From JANOYY01 sp031418035 (GTDB taxonomy: Bacteria; Actinomycetota; Acidimicrobiia; Acidimicrobiales; JANYDT01), in NCBI GenBank assembly GCA_031418035.1, contig JANOWU010000178.1:1-13770 (forward strand): DNA of 13,770 nt, given 5' to 3'. Under the pieces are notes generated by a model. It was not told the origin of the DNA and did not search any database. It worked only from the letters and a program-made list of their open reading frames with translations. The first letter of the stretch is position 1. The number at the start of each line of letters is the position of its first letter. Both the position numbers and the translations under genes were made by a program. Below are positions 1 through 6,511 of this stretch, piece after piece.

Positions 1-79
1 AGACACCGCTTTGCGCAAGCCGACTCACGACTCGACGTCCTAGCGCGCCCGAAGCGCCCGTAATGACTACCGTTGACAT
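1..79 (-). CDS. Extended short-chain dehydrogenase/NAD(P)-dependent epimerase, N-terminal part only
   Basis: Reading the minus strand from the ATG at 79 gives 26 codons with no stop before the window edge. The peptide begins MSTVVITGASGALGRRVV. This is a beta-strand followed by the TGxxGxxG dinucleotide-binding turn of extended SDR proteins (NAD-dependent epimerases/dehydratases). The Rossmann strand starts at residue 4, so this ATG is almost certainly the true start, because any later start would remove the nucleotide-binding fold. The substrate cannot be told from this fragment. The gene is divergent from the DUF2342 gene, with only 9 bp between the two start codons. No Shine-Dalgarno is obvious, so a leaderless or very short leader is possible. 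Confidence 0.82.
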   Translation of the reverse strand, partial: MSTVVITGASGALGRRVVSRLAQSGV

Positions 80-88
80 CGCTCTACG

Positions 89-1582
89 ATGCCATCTATG
101 GCTGGCGATACCAGCGATCCAAATGATCGTGACCCATCAGACGAACTTCCCGACGATCCGTTCGTCTCCGGGGACCTTGCGCCGACGTCGGGTGACGGCT
201 CGGTCGACGGCCCGGGTGACGGCCCGGGTCAGGCGGCGGATGCGGCGTCTGAGTCCACCCGAAAGACCAACGAGCCTTCCGATTCGGGCCAAAACCAGGT
301 TCCCGATCCGGCAGCATTCGAAGCAATGCTTCGGGCGATGGGCGTCGACCCCCAGGCCACCACGGCTGCGGCATCGGCGGGGCAGGCCCGCCCCGACCTC
401 GCGGGCCTGGGTCCGCTCGGACCACTCCTCGGCATGCTTGGGGGAGCAAGCGGAGGGTTTCCGTGGGACGCAGCTCGACAGAGCGCACTGTGGACGGCGG
501 CGGGCGGCACCGTCGAGCCAAGCGTCGATCCGATTGATCGGATCCGGATCGAAGAACTTGTTCGTCAGTCGGCGTCGGCGATCGAAGAGACCACCGGTCT
601 TAGTGCGGGGCAACCGAAGGTTGAGGTCACGACCCGCGCCGGGTGGGCGGCGTTTGCGCTCGAAGATCATCGCCGCCTGTTCGAACGAATTTCGGCGGCG
701 ATGTCTGCTCGACCCGAGGAGGCAACATCTGACCCTCTCGCTGGGATCTTTGCCGTGCTCGGTCCGATGATGTTGAGCTCACAAGCCGGTTCGCTCGTCG
801 GTCAGCTGGCCACGCTTTCTCTGGCGACGTACGACTGGCCGATCTCGCGCCCCTCGGATCGACTCACGATCGTCGCGTCGTCCATCGATGCTTTTGCTGC
901 GGAGTGGAGTATTCCGATCGCCACCGCTCGTTTGCATGTCTGCGTGGCCGACGTCGCACTTCACTCGGTGTTGCGAATTCCCCATGTTCGGGCGCGGCTG
1001 ATGTCGTTGCTGGAACGCCACGCCGATGCAGCCAGTTTCGATGTCGAATCAATGACGGAGGAGCTGGGGCGCCGACTCGCCGATGGAAGCGATCCGGGCG
1101 ATGCGAGTGACGCGGACAACCCCTTTGCGGCGCTTGGTCTGGGCGGGCTTGGCGGCTTGGGCGGAATGAATTTAGGCGCGCTTGCGTCGTTCAACGCAGC
1201 TGAGTTTCTCGGCGGCACTTCGACGCAGATCGCATTGCAGGCGGAGATCGAGATGCTCCTTCAGCCGATCCTCGGATACTGCGATTACGTCGTCGCGATC
1301 GTCGGCGCTCGACTTCTCGGCGACAACCGTCAGGTGATGGAAGCCTGGAAGCGTCGACGTGTTCCAGACGCGATTACTCGCAATGCCGGTCGGCTGCTTG
1401 GTCCGATGGTTACTCCGTCCACATACGAACGCGGTGCTGCGTTTATCGGCGGCGTCGTGCAGCGGGCCGGGTCCGATGGTCTCGCCATGTTGTGGGGCGA
1501 ATCGGAGAACTTCCCGACCCCGGCGGAAATCGAGGCCCCCGGCCTGTGGCTGGCCCGGATCGGACTCGACTCGCTGGGGTAG
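89..1582 (+). CDS. Zinc-dependent metalloprotease-like protein (DUF2342 family), active-site motif degenerate
   Basis: The protein has 497 residues. Residues 1-75 are acidic, Gly/Pro/Ser-rich and probably disordered. Residues 75-130 resemble the leader region of actinobacterial DUF2342 proteins (FEAMLRAMG, then LGPLLGMLGG). The helical core runs from about 145 to 492 and ends in the family-typical pattern YERGAAFIGGVVQRAG...LPT-like..AEI..P..WLARI. Family members annotated as zinc metalloproteases usually carry an HExxH-like motif in a helix followed by a xPWLR segment. Here that stretch (281-304) reads RLHVCVADVALHSVLRIPHV, so the His-Glu pair is replaced by Ala-Asp. The later E-G-H/Y..E/D-Y helix is LGYCDYVVAIVG (395-406). 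A Gly/Leu-rich loop lies at 349-362. The protein is probably cytosolic and catalytically dead. A second in-frame ATG lies at 98, and neither start has a clear ribosome-binding site. Confidence 0.82.
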   Translation: MPSMAGDTSDPNDRDPSDELPDDPFVSGDLAPTSGDGSVDGPGDGPGQAADAASESTRKTNEPSDSGQNQVPDPAAFEAMLRAMGVDPQATTAAASAGQARPDLAGLGPLGPLLGMLGGASGGFPWDAARQSALWTAAGGTVEPSVDPIDRIRIEELVRQSASAIEETTGLSAGQPKVEVTTRAGWAAFALEDHRRLFERISAAMSARPEEATSDPLAGIFAVLGPMMLSSQAGSLVGQLATLSLATYDWPISRPSDRLTIVASSIDAFAAEWSIPIATARLHVCVADVALHSVLRIPHVRARLMSLLERHADAASFDVESMTEELGRRLADGSDPGDASDADNPFAALGLGGLGGLGGMNLGALASFNAAEFLGGTSTQIALQAEIEMLLQPILGYCDYVVAIVGARLLGDNRQVMEAWKRRRVPDAITRNAGRLLGPMVTPSTYERGAAFIGGVVQRAGSDGLAMLWGESENFPTPAEIEAPGLWLARIGLDSLG

Positions 1583-1672
1583 CCATCGTCGAGGAGGTCC
1601 CCGATGCGGAGCTCGAGCGGTGCCCGACCTCCACATGGGTTCACGGAAGCTCCTGGCCGAATCGTCAGATCG

Positions 1673-3100
1673 TCAGAGGTCGTCGTCGGACAGCCAGTCG
1701 TTTGCGGTTGGTTTCGCCGGACGGTGCCAGCGGGATCGGCCCGCAGCGAGGGTCCCGTCGATGCGATGGAGCGAACGTTCGCCTCCGTACTGCACCACAA
1801 TCATAAGTACGCTGATTGAAAACATCAGGAAGAATCCAACCGGCCGTGAGAGCACGATGGCGACGGGGATGAGTGCTCCGATAACCCACGCAAGCTGGAA
1901 CCTTGTTTCGGACTTCGCAAAGAGCGAACCCTGTTCTGCGGCATTTCCGAAGCGCTGGACAATGGCGTCGTAGGCCAGTCGCCCGACGTTGGCCGAGAGG
2001 CTCACGACGAACGCAACGATCGCAGCGGCAAATCGAGTGCTTCGGAAGGTGGCGAGCAAACAGACGATGGCGGTCATGACCAGGCCACCCAGCAACATGG
2101 TCATCTCATCGACACGGCCCCGAAGCCTTGGGGCAATCGTCGACCCGATCAGCCCGCCCAGGACACCGGCGGCGGCCGAGACCCCCAACCACCACGTCGG
2201 TGCCTCTTCCCGCTTCAGGGTGAACGCGACCAGAAACGTGATGAGTCCGATCTGTGCACGCTGACCACTCATGACGAGGCCGGCGAGTCGCAGCGTCGTC
2301 AGGAACGAATACGTCGGACGCTGCGTTCGCCTTGGCAGGGCGCGTGCCCCTCCCGGCCCGTGAGCGGAGCGATTGGGCGACGTTTCGACGCCCGCCTCGC
2401 CGACGAATGGCTCATCGGCGAGGATTATCCGTCCGGCAAAGAGGGCCGCTGCGCCGAAGATCAGCGATGCGAGCAGGGCAACCCAACCTGGTCCGGCCAA
2501 GCTGAACAGCCCGCCCGGGATTGCGATGAGCGCGCCGGACATGCCTGCGAGAAGCGACAGCTTCGAGTTGGCCCGCACGAGCTCAGAGGAACGAGTCACC
2601 ACCGACGGAATCACGGAATTGCGTGCCACCGCGTATCCCTTGCTCAGGACGAGGAGCGCAAACGTTTCGGGGAACAACAGCAGCGGCGTGTCGTAGTCGC
2701 GAGCCAGAAACAGACACACCAGGGAACGGAGCGCGAGCAGGACCACGAGCACATGTTTTCGCTGCGACGAAAATCGGTCGATGAGGGGTCCGACGAATGG
2801 TGACACGACAGCGAACGGTGCGAGCGTGATCAACAGGTACAACAGTACCTTTCCGCGTGCCTCATTGGGGCTCACGAAGAACAGCGTCTTCGCCAGGGCG
2901 ATCGCGACGAGCGTGTCGCCGGCTGCTGCCGCAGCGTGGGTCAGACCCAGTCGAGCGAACGGAGTCGTGGGAAGGGCGAAGTTGCTCCCGAACGGCTCTC
3001 GGTATTCCCGCCAGTCCCGCTCCGAAGCGCGTCGGGCGGCGCTCTCGGATAGCTCGCGGCGTCGGCGATCTCCACTCGAGGACTCGGGTTCAAACGCCAC
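1673..3100 (-). CDS. Major facilitator superfamily (MFS) transporter
   Basis: The protein has 475 residues. A charged, Arg/Glu-rich cytoplasmic N-terminus (1-45) is followed by about 11-12 hydrophobic segments, roughly at 52-75, 85-106, 116-133, 143-165, 182-202, 205-226, 265-295, 303-323, 333-352, 356-377, 402-418 and 420-438. A hydrophilic central loop lies at 228-262. The cytoplasmic loop GPLIDRFSSQRKHVL (104-118) matches MFS signature A (GxLaDrxGrkxxl), which supports the family. Nothing identifies the substrate. The start is a GTG at 3100, 39 bp downstream of the senX3-like kinase stop on the same strand, so the two may be cotranscribed. The 3' end faces the DUF2342 gene across a 90-bp gap. 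Earlier starts are not excluded, since no good Shine-Dalgarno is visible. Confidence 0.88.
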   Translation of the reverse strand: MAFEPESSSGDRRRRELSESAARRASERDWREYREPFGSNFALPTTPFARLGLTHAAAAAGDTLVAIALAKTLFFVSPNEARGKVLLYLLITLAPFAVVSPFVGPLIDRFSSQRKHVLVVLLALRSLVCLFLARDYDTPLLLFPETFALLVLSKGYAVARNSVIPSVVTRSSELVRANSKLSLLAGMSGALIAIPGGLFSLAGPGWVALLASLIFGAAALFAGRIILADEPFVGEAGVETSPNRSAHGPGGARALPRRTQRPTYSFLTTLRLAGLVMSGQRAQIGLITFLVAFTLKREEAPTWWLGVSAAAGVLGGLIGSTIAPRLRGRVDEMTMLLGGLVMTAIVCLLATFRSTRFAAAIVAFVVSLSANVGRLAYDAIVQRFGNAAEQGSLFAKSETRFQLAWVIGALIPVAIVLSRPVGFFLMFSISVLMIVVQYGGERSLHRIDGTLAAGRSRWHRPAKPTANDWLSDDDL

Positions 3101-3139
3101 AGATGAAGTGTAGGACGGCCTCTCACGTGTGCGAACGAC

Positions 3140-4249
3140 TTACGAGACGTCGGGGGCTGTGGTGTCTGAACCAGGAATCTGCGGCAGGGCCGGAATCTTG
3201 AGGACGAAAGTCGAGCCCATTCCTTCGACAGAGTCGACGGCGACCTCACCGTTGTGGTTCACGGCCACGTGGCGCACGATCGCCAGCCCGAGACCGGTAC
3301 CTCCGGTGTCACGGGCCCGAGCCTTGTCAACTCGATAGAAGCGTTCGAAAATTCGCTCTCGGTCTCGTGCCGGAATGCCGATGCCTTGGTCTGAGACCCG
3401 GAAGACGACCATCGGTGGGGGCGACAGTTCGAGGTCGACGCTGACGTCCACGACCTTCCCCTCTCCGGAATACTTGACTGCATTGTCGACCAAGTTCGTA
3501 AGCGCAGATACGAGTTGGCGTCGATCCCCACGAACAAAGAGGTCCTTCGCCATCTCGGCGACTCGAAGCTCGACGCCGGCGAACTCGGCACTTGCGTCGG
3601 CTCGCGTGACCACTGTCGACACGATGGACCTGGCGCTGATCTTCTCCATGGAGGCGCCGCCCTCGGCTTCCACCCGCGTCAGCGAAAGCAGGTCATCGAC
3701 CATCGTGGCCATACGGTGCGCTTCGGACTCGAGGCGGCCAGTCAGTCGGATTCGGGTGGCCTCGTCGGTTTCGTCGGTGAGGGTTTCGGCCAGGAGCGCA
3801 ATGGCGCCGACGGGGGTCCGCAATTCGTGGCTGATGTTTGCGATGAAGTCACGCCGAACCGCTTCCACTCGACGAAACTCCGTCACGTCTTCGACTGTGG
3901 CGACGGTCGCTCCGCTCTCGAGGAGATGTGCGGTCACTTTCAGGCTCTGGCGCGGTGGCCCGTGGACCTCGACGATGTCGGTGACGGGACCAGACGATGC
4001 GTGGCTGATCATGTCGTCGACCGCCATCTTTGCGAGGACCCCGTGCAACGTAGCCGTGTCGAGGTACGCCGCATTTCGAAACAGCTCTGTTCCGTCGACA
4101 TGTTGAACAACCACGCCAAGAGGGATCGCGAAAAGCACCTCCTCGAGAAGTCCCAAACGATGTTTCAGCGCAGTCAGCTCGCGCTCTGAAGCCCGGACAT
4201 CCACTGTGGCTTCGGATTTTCGCCGAAAGGATTTCACCGCCGTCACCAT
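3140..4249 (-). CDS. senX3: SenX3/PhoR-like sensor histidine kinase without transmembrane segments
   Basis: The protein has 369 residues. An N-terminal helix with coiled-coil character (about 18-40) leads into a PAS-like sensor domain (about 38-125; FAIPLGVVVQHVDGTELFRNAAY). The HisKA domain has the H-box FIANISHELRTPVGAI, with the phospho-acceptor H141. The HATPase_c domain carries the N-box NLVDNAVKYS (252-261), G1 box DQGIGIP (287-293), F box ERIFERFYRVD (298-308) and G2 box GGTGLGLAI (316-324). All catalytic boxes are intact. It is divergent from a RegX3-type regulator, which makes it the likely cognate phosphate-starvation sensor that phosphorylates it. Mycobacterial SenX3 has N-terminal membrane helices. 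None is seen here, so this kinase appears cytosolic or docks on a partner. The ATG at 4249 was chosen, and no hydrophobic segment appears in the same frame just upstream. Confidence 0.93.
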   Translation of the reverse strand: MVTAVKSFRRKSEATVDVRASERELTALKHRLGLLEEVLFAIPLGVVVQHVDGTELFRNAAYLDTATLHGVLAKMAVDDMISHASSGPVTDIVEVHGPPRQSLKVTAHLLESGATVATVEDVTEFRRVEAVRRDFIANISHELRTPVGAIALLAETLTDETDEATRIRLTGRLESEAHRMATMVDDLLSLTRVEAEGGASMEKISARSIVSTVVTRADASAEFAGVELRVAEMAKDLFVRGDRRQLVSALTNLVDNAVKYSGEGKVVDVSVDLELSPPPMVVFRVSDQGIGIPARDRERIFERFYRVDKARARDTGGTGLGLAIVRHVAVNHNGEVAVDSVEGMGSTFVLKIPALPQIPGSDTTAPDVS

Positions 4250-4309
4250 ACCCGGTGAGGGATCCCACGAGTCGCGGCGCCGTCCGTTCGCCCAGCTCGC
4301 GAGGACATT

Positions 4310-4338
4310 GTTCGCCCGTTGTTTACCTTTCCTTTACT
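4310..4338. promoter_or_regulatory. Candidate Pho box: three 11-bp-phased GTTCRCC-like units
   Basis: In the 149-bp gap between the divergent kinase and regulator genes, GTTCGCC starts at 4310, GTTTACC at 4321 and CTTTACT at 4332, exactly 11 bp apart. A further GTTCGCG lies at 4339 and an out-of-phase GTTCGCC at 4286. Actinobacterial PhoP/RegX3-type regulators bind direct repeats of GTTCACC-like heptamers spaced 11 bp apart. The array ends 32 bp before a possible -10 element (TAGGCT, 4371-4376) of the regulator gene. Autoregulation of both genes is the natural reading. Binding itself is inference. Confidence 0.6.
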
Positions 4339-4398
4339 GTTCGCGTAGACCGATGTTCCTTGCCGACTTCTAGGCTATGAACATGCAGGAGGCTACGC

Positions 4399-5109
4399 GT
4401 GTCACAAGGTGAGATAACCGTCTTGGTCGTCGACGATGAAGAGTCGTTCGTCGATGCCGTAGTGGTGGGGCTCAAACGTGAAGGGTTTCGGGTTCTGGTC
4501 GCCCGCGACGGAGAGGAGGCACTCGCCCTCTTCGAGACCATGCGTCCCGATATGGTGTTGCTCGACGTGATGCTCCCCAAGGTCACCGGCGTCGACGTGT
4601 GCAAGTCGATCCGGGCGCGTTCGAACACCCCGGTGATCATGGTGACGGCGAAAACCTCCGAGCTCGACACGGTGTTGGCTCTCGAGCTCGGCGCCGACGA
4701 CTACATCACCAAGCCGTACCGCCTGCGTGAGCTTGTCGCTCGGATGCGGGCCGTTCTCCGTCGCTCCCCGTCGGAATCAGATCAGCCGTCCAGCGACGAG
4801 GCCGTGGTAGTGGGCCAGGTCGTGCTCGACGCCGACTCGCACGTCGTCACGGTCGACGGTAACGAAGTCGACATGCCGCGTAAGGAGTTCGAGCTGCTCG
4901 AGCTCCTGATGGAAAACGCCGGGCGCGTCCTCACCCGGACGACATTGATGGATCGCGTGTGGGGTTACAGCTACGTAGGCGACACGAAAACCCTAGATGT
5001 ACATATCAAAAGGCTTCGTGGTCGAATCGAACCCGATCCGTCGGAGCCGACCCGCATCCTCACCGTGCGCGGCGTTGGCTACAAGTTCGCCAAATCAGGG
5101 GCTACCTAA
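4399..5109 (+). CDS. regX3: RegX3-like response regulator (OmpR/PhoB family)
   Basis: The protein has 236 residues. The receiver domain (about 7-120) carries acidic residues D12/D13, phospho-acceptor D56 in LLDVMLP, switch T83 in MVTAK and K105 in TKPYRLREL. A Ser/Glu-rich linker (123-135) precedes a winged-helix DNA-binding domain (about 137-232) with LTRTTLMDRVWG, VGDTKTLDVHIKRLR and TVRGVGYKF. The wording is close to mycobacterial RegX3, which activates phosphate-starvation genes when phosphorylated by SenX3. The GTG start at 4399 is fixed by a strong AGGAGG at 4387-4392, 6 bp upstream. The candidate Pho box just upstream suggests autoregulation. The stop codon overlaps the 3' end of the convergent SixA gene by 8 bp, leaving no room for a terminator between them. 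Confidence 0.95.
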   Translation: MSQGEITVLVVDDEESFVDAVVVGLKREGFRVLVARDGEEALALFETMRPDMVLLDVMLPKVTGVDVCKSIRARSNTPVIMVTAKTSELDTVLALELGADDYITKPYRLRELVARMRAVLRRSPSESDQPSSDEAVVVGQVVLDADSHVVTVDGNEVDMPRKEFELLELLMENAGRVLTRTTLMDRVWGYSYVGDTKTLDVHIKRLRGRIEPDPSEPTRILTVRGVGYKFAKSGAT

Positions 5110-5584
5110 GTCCGAATCGCTGTGCGGGAACGTAGGTCGCAGTCGTGAATCGACCGGTGCGGGCGTCGGTTTCCAGGAACCAGATCGATCCCTTCTGGCA
5201 TTTCGGCGACGGCCCCAAATCGACTCCGTCGGTGTTCACCAGGTGTTCGAGGACGGCAGGGATGATGTCGCCGTGGGAGAAGAGTGCCGCGTCGTCGTCC
5301 GCCCGAGCTCGAACGAGCGCGATTGCGGCATCAGCGGGCCCCTCTGCGAGGTCGTCGGTGATGATCATCGCCGTACCGAGGTAGGCGGCGAGCGGCGCGG
5401 CAGTTTCTATACAGCGCTTGTAGGTGCTTGTGTACACGGCACGGGCGCCGAAGTCGGCGAGAATTCCGACGAGGGCAGCAGCCTGATGACGCCCTTCCCC
5501 GGTGAGCGGACGAAGGGTGTCGTCGGGCAGGTTTGCTTCGGCCCGCGAACCAGCCTGGGCATGACGTACGAGAAACAGGGCCAT
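5102..5584 (-). CDS. sixA: SixA-type histidine phosphatase
   Basis: The protein has 160 residues, the usual size for SixA. It has the histidine-phosphatase core: LVRHAQAG at the N-terminus with R7 and nucleophile H8, a second arginine R57 (STYKRCIET), acidic E81 and the second histidine H104 in LFSHGDIIP. Such enzymes remove phosphate from phosphohistidine proteins or small phosphometabolites. The cellular substrate is not shown by sequence. It starts 12 bp after the stop of the tyrosine-type phosphatase on the same strand, so the two are very likely cotranscribed. In mycobacteria a related phosphatase domain is fused to a Nudix domain in MutT1 beside ppk. Here only the phosphatase half exists, and no Nudix motif (GX5EX7REUXEEXGU) is seen in the window. 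Its 3' end overlaps the regX3 end by 8 bp. Confidence 0.9.
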   Translation of the reverse strand: MALFLVRHAQAGSRAEANLPDDTLRPLTGEGRHQAAALVGILADFGARAVYTSTYKRCIETAAPLAAYLGTAMIITDDLAEGPADAAIALVRARADDDAALFSHGDIIPAVLEHLVNTDGVDLGPSPKCQKGSIWFLETDARTGRFTTATYVPAQRFGLR

Positions 5585-5596
5585 GGCTTTACGACG

Positions 5597-6340
5597 CTAG
5601 TGCTCAAGAAGGAGGGCCCGAAGCGCGGCGATCGTGCCGAGTGACATGCCGGCGTCGCGAAGGAGCTGTTGGACTGAACCGCGCTCGGATCGAACGTAAT
5701 CGATCGCCTGCGCCAACGATCGCACCGGCGCAGTGTCGAACAGGTTGGCGTGAACGGGGATCGGCAGTTGCGGGAAGCGTTGTTCGAACAGCGTTCGAAG
5801 ACGCGGCATTTCGGGTTCCGACAGCGTGTAATCGTGAAGGATCGTTTCGTCGGCAACACCGAGGAGATCCAAGATGGTGGCGGCGACCACGCCCGTGCGG
5901 TCTTTGCCAGCCATGCAATGGAACACCACGGGGCCCGGCTCTCGCACGATCGTCTCTATGATGTCGGCCAGTCGTGACGTGCACTCCAGAAACATTTCGA
6001 TGTAGCGAGCGGCGAGGTACTCCACAGGGTCGACGGCTTGCGGGGGGACCCATAGGGAGGTCAGCAACGGAAGCGTACGCAACTGTGCGCCGACGTGGCT
6101 CGACACCACACCGTCGAGCTCTTGTTCTTCGGGCGTACGCAGATCGATGATCGTCTTGACTCCGAGATGGCGCAAGGCACGAATGTCATCGTCTTCGAGA
6201 TGGCTGAGGGTGGCCGATCGGAAGACGGTCATGCGGCGAATTGCAACTCGGTTGGCGGTGCTGTACATCCCAAGATCGCGAAAGTTGATGACTGCAGTCG
6301 ATGGCTGCTTCGTCTTTTGATCCGGGAGAACGACGCTCAT
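5597..6340 (-). CDS. Protein tyrosine/lipid phosphatase, MptpB-like (CxxGKDRTG)
   Basis: From the preferred ATG at 6340 the protein has 247 residues. Motifs in order are NFRDLGMY (19-26), FRSATLSHL (40-48), DLRTPEEQE (66-74) and the P-loop HCMAGKDRTGVVA (141-153), with nucleophile C142 and R148 of CX5R. The Lys-Asp inside CMAGKDR is the signature of MptpB/LipA-type phosphatases (Y_phosphatase3), which dephosphorylate phosphotyrosine/serine and, in some members, phosphoinositides. No signal peptide is visible. An upstream in-frame ATG at 6388 would add 16 residues, but it lies inside a likely -10 element (TACTAT), whereas the ATG at 6340 has AAGGGA seven bases upstream. The gene sits 171 bp downstream of ppk1 and 12 bp before sixA, so it probably has its own promoter and shares an mRNA with sixA. 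Confidence 0.9.
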   Translation of the reverse strand: MSVVLPDQKTKQPSTAVINFRDLGMYSTANRVAIRRMTVFRSATLSHLEDDDIRALRHLGVKTIIDLRTPEEQELDGVVSSHVGAQLRTLPLLTSLWVPPQAVDPVEYLAARYIEMFLECTSRLADIIETIVREPGPVVFHCMAGKDRTGVVAATILDLLGVADETILHDYTLSEPEMPRLRTLFEQRFPQLPIPVHANLFDTAPVRSLAQAIDYVRSERGSVQQLLRDAGMSLGTIAALRALLLEH

Positions 6341-6360
6341 CGGGAGTCCCTTCGGTACTC

Positions 6361-6392
6361 TGGGCACGGATATGTGCAGTGCCCACATAGTA
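6361..6392 (-). promoter_or_regulatory. Candidate promoter/operator upstream of the phosphatase gene
   Basis: On the minus strand a TACTAT hexamer (6387-6392) resembles an actinobacterial -10 element. No good -35 is seen. Immediately downstream is a perfect 7-bp inverted repeat, TGGGCAC at 6361-6367 and GTGCCCA at 6379-6385, with an 11-bp spacer. It would sit at about the transcription start and early leader, 20 bp before the phosphatase start codon. The position fits a repressor operator, or a small leader hairpin. The regulator is unknown. Confidence 0.35.
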
Positions 6393-6511
6393 AGTGTGCA
6401 AAGTAAACGATTCGTATCTGAACCGTTACGAGTTTGAGCAGGAACGAAGAACTCTTTGCTCGTACGTCCACGTGCGATCCAGCGACGGCTCGGTCGCTAT
6501 GCCAGAGCTGG

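Noticed and set aside
73..78. Perfect TTGACA as a -35 box for the DUF2342 gene
   Set aside because: The matching -10 would fall on or after the start codon and no TANNNT stands at the right distance. The hexamer is part of the SDR start region.
63..770. Arg-rich open frame overlapping the DUF2342 gene
   Set aside because: It is a shadow frame with extreme Arg/Pro content. The overlapping frame has a coherent family match to its C-terminus.
1593..1632. GGAGGTC/GACCTCC inverted repeat as a two-way terminator between the DUF2342 and MFS genes
   Set aside because: The stem is only 7 bp with a 26-base loop and has no T tract on either side.
6341..6388. Upstream ATG (6388) as the phosphatase start
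   Set aside because: It lies within the TACTAT promoter-like hexamer and has no ribosome site, while the ATG at 6340 has AAGGGA well placed.
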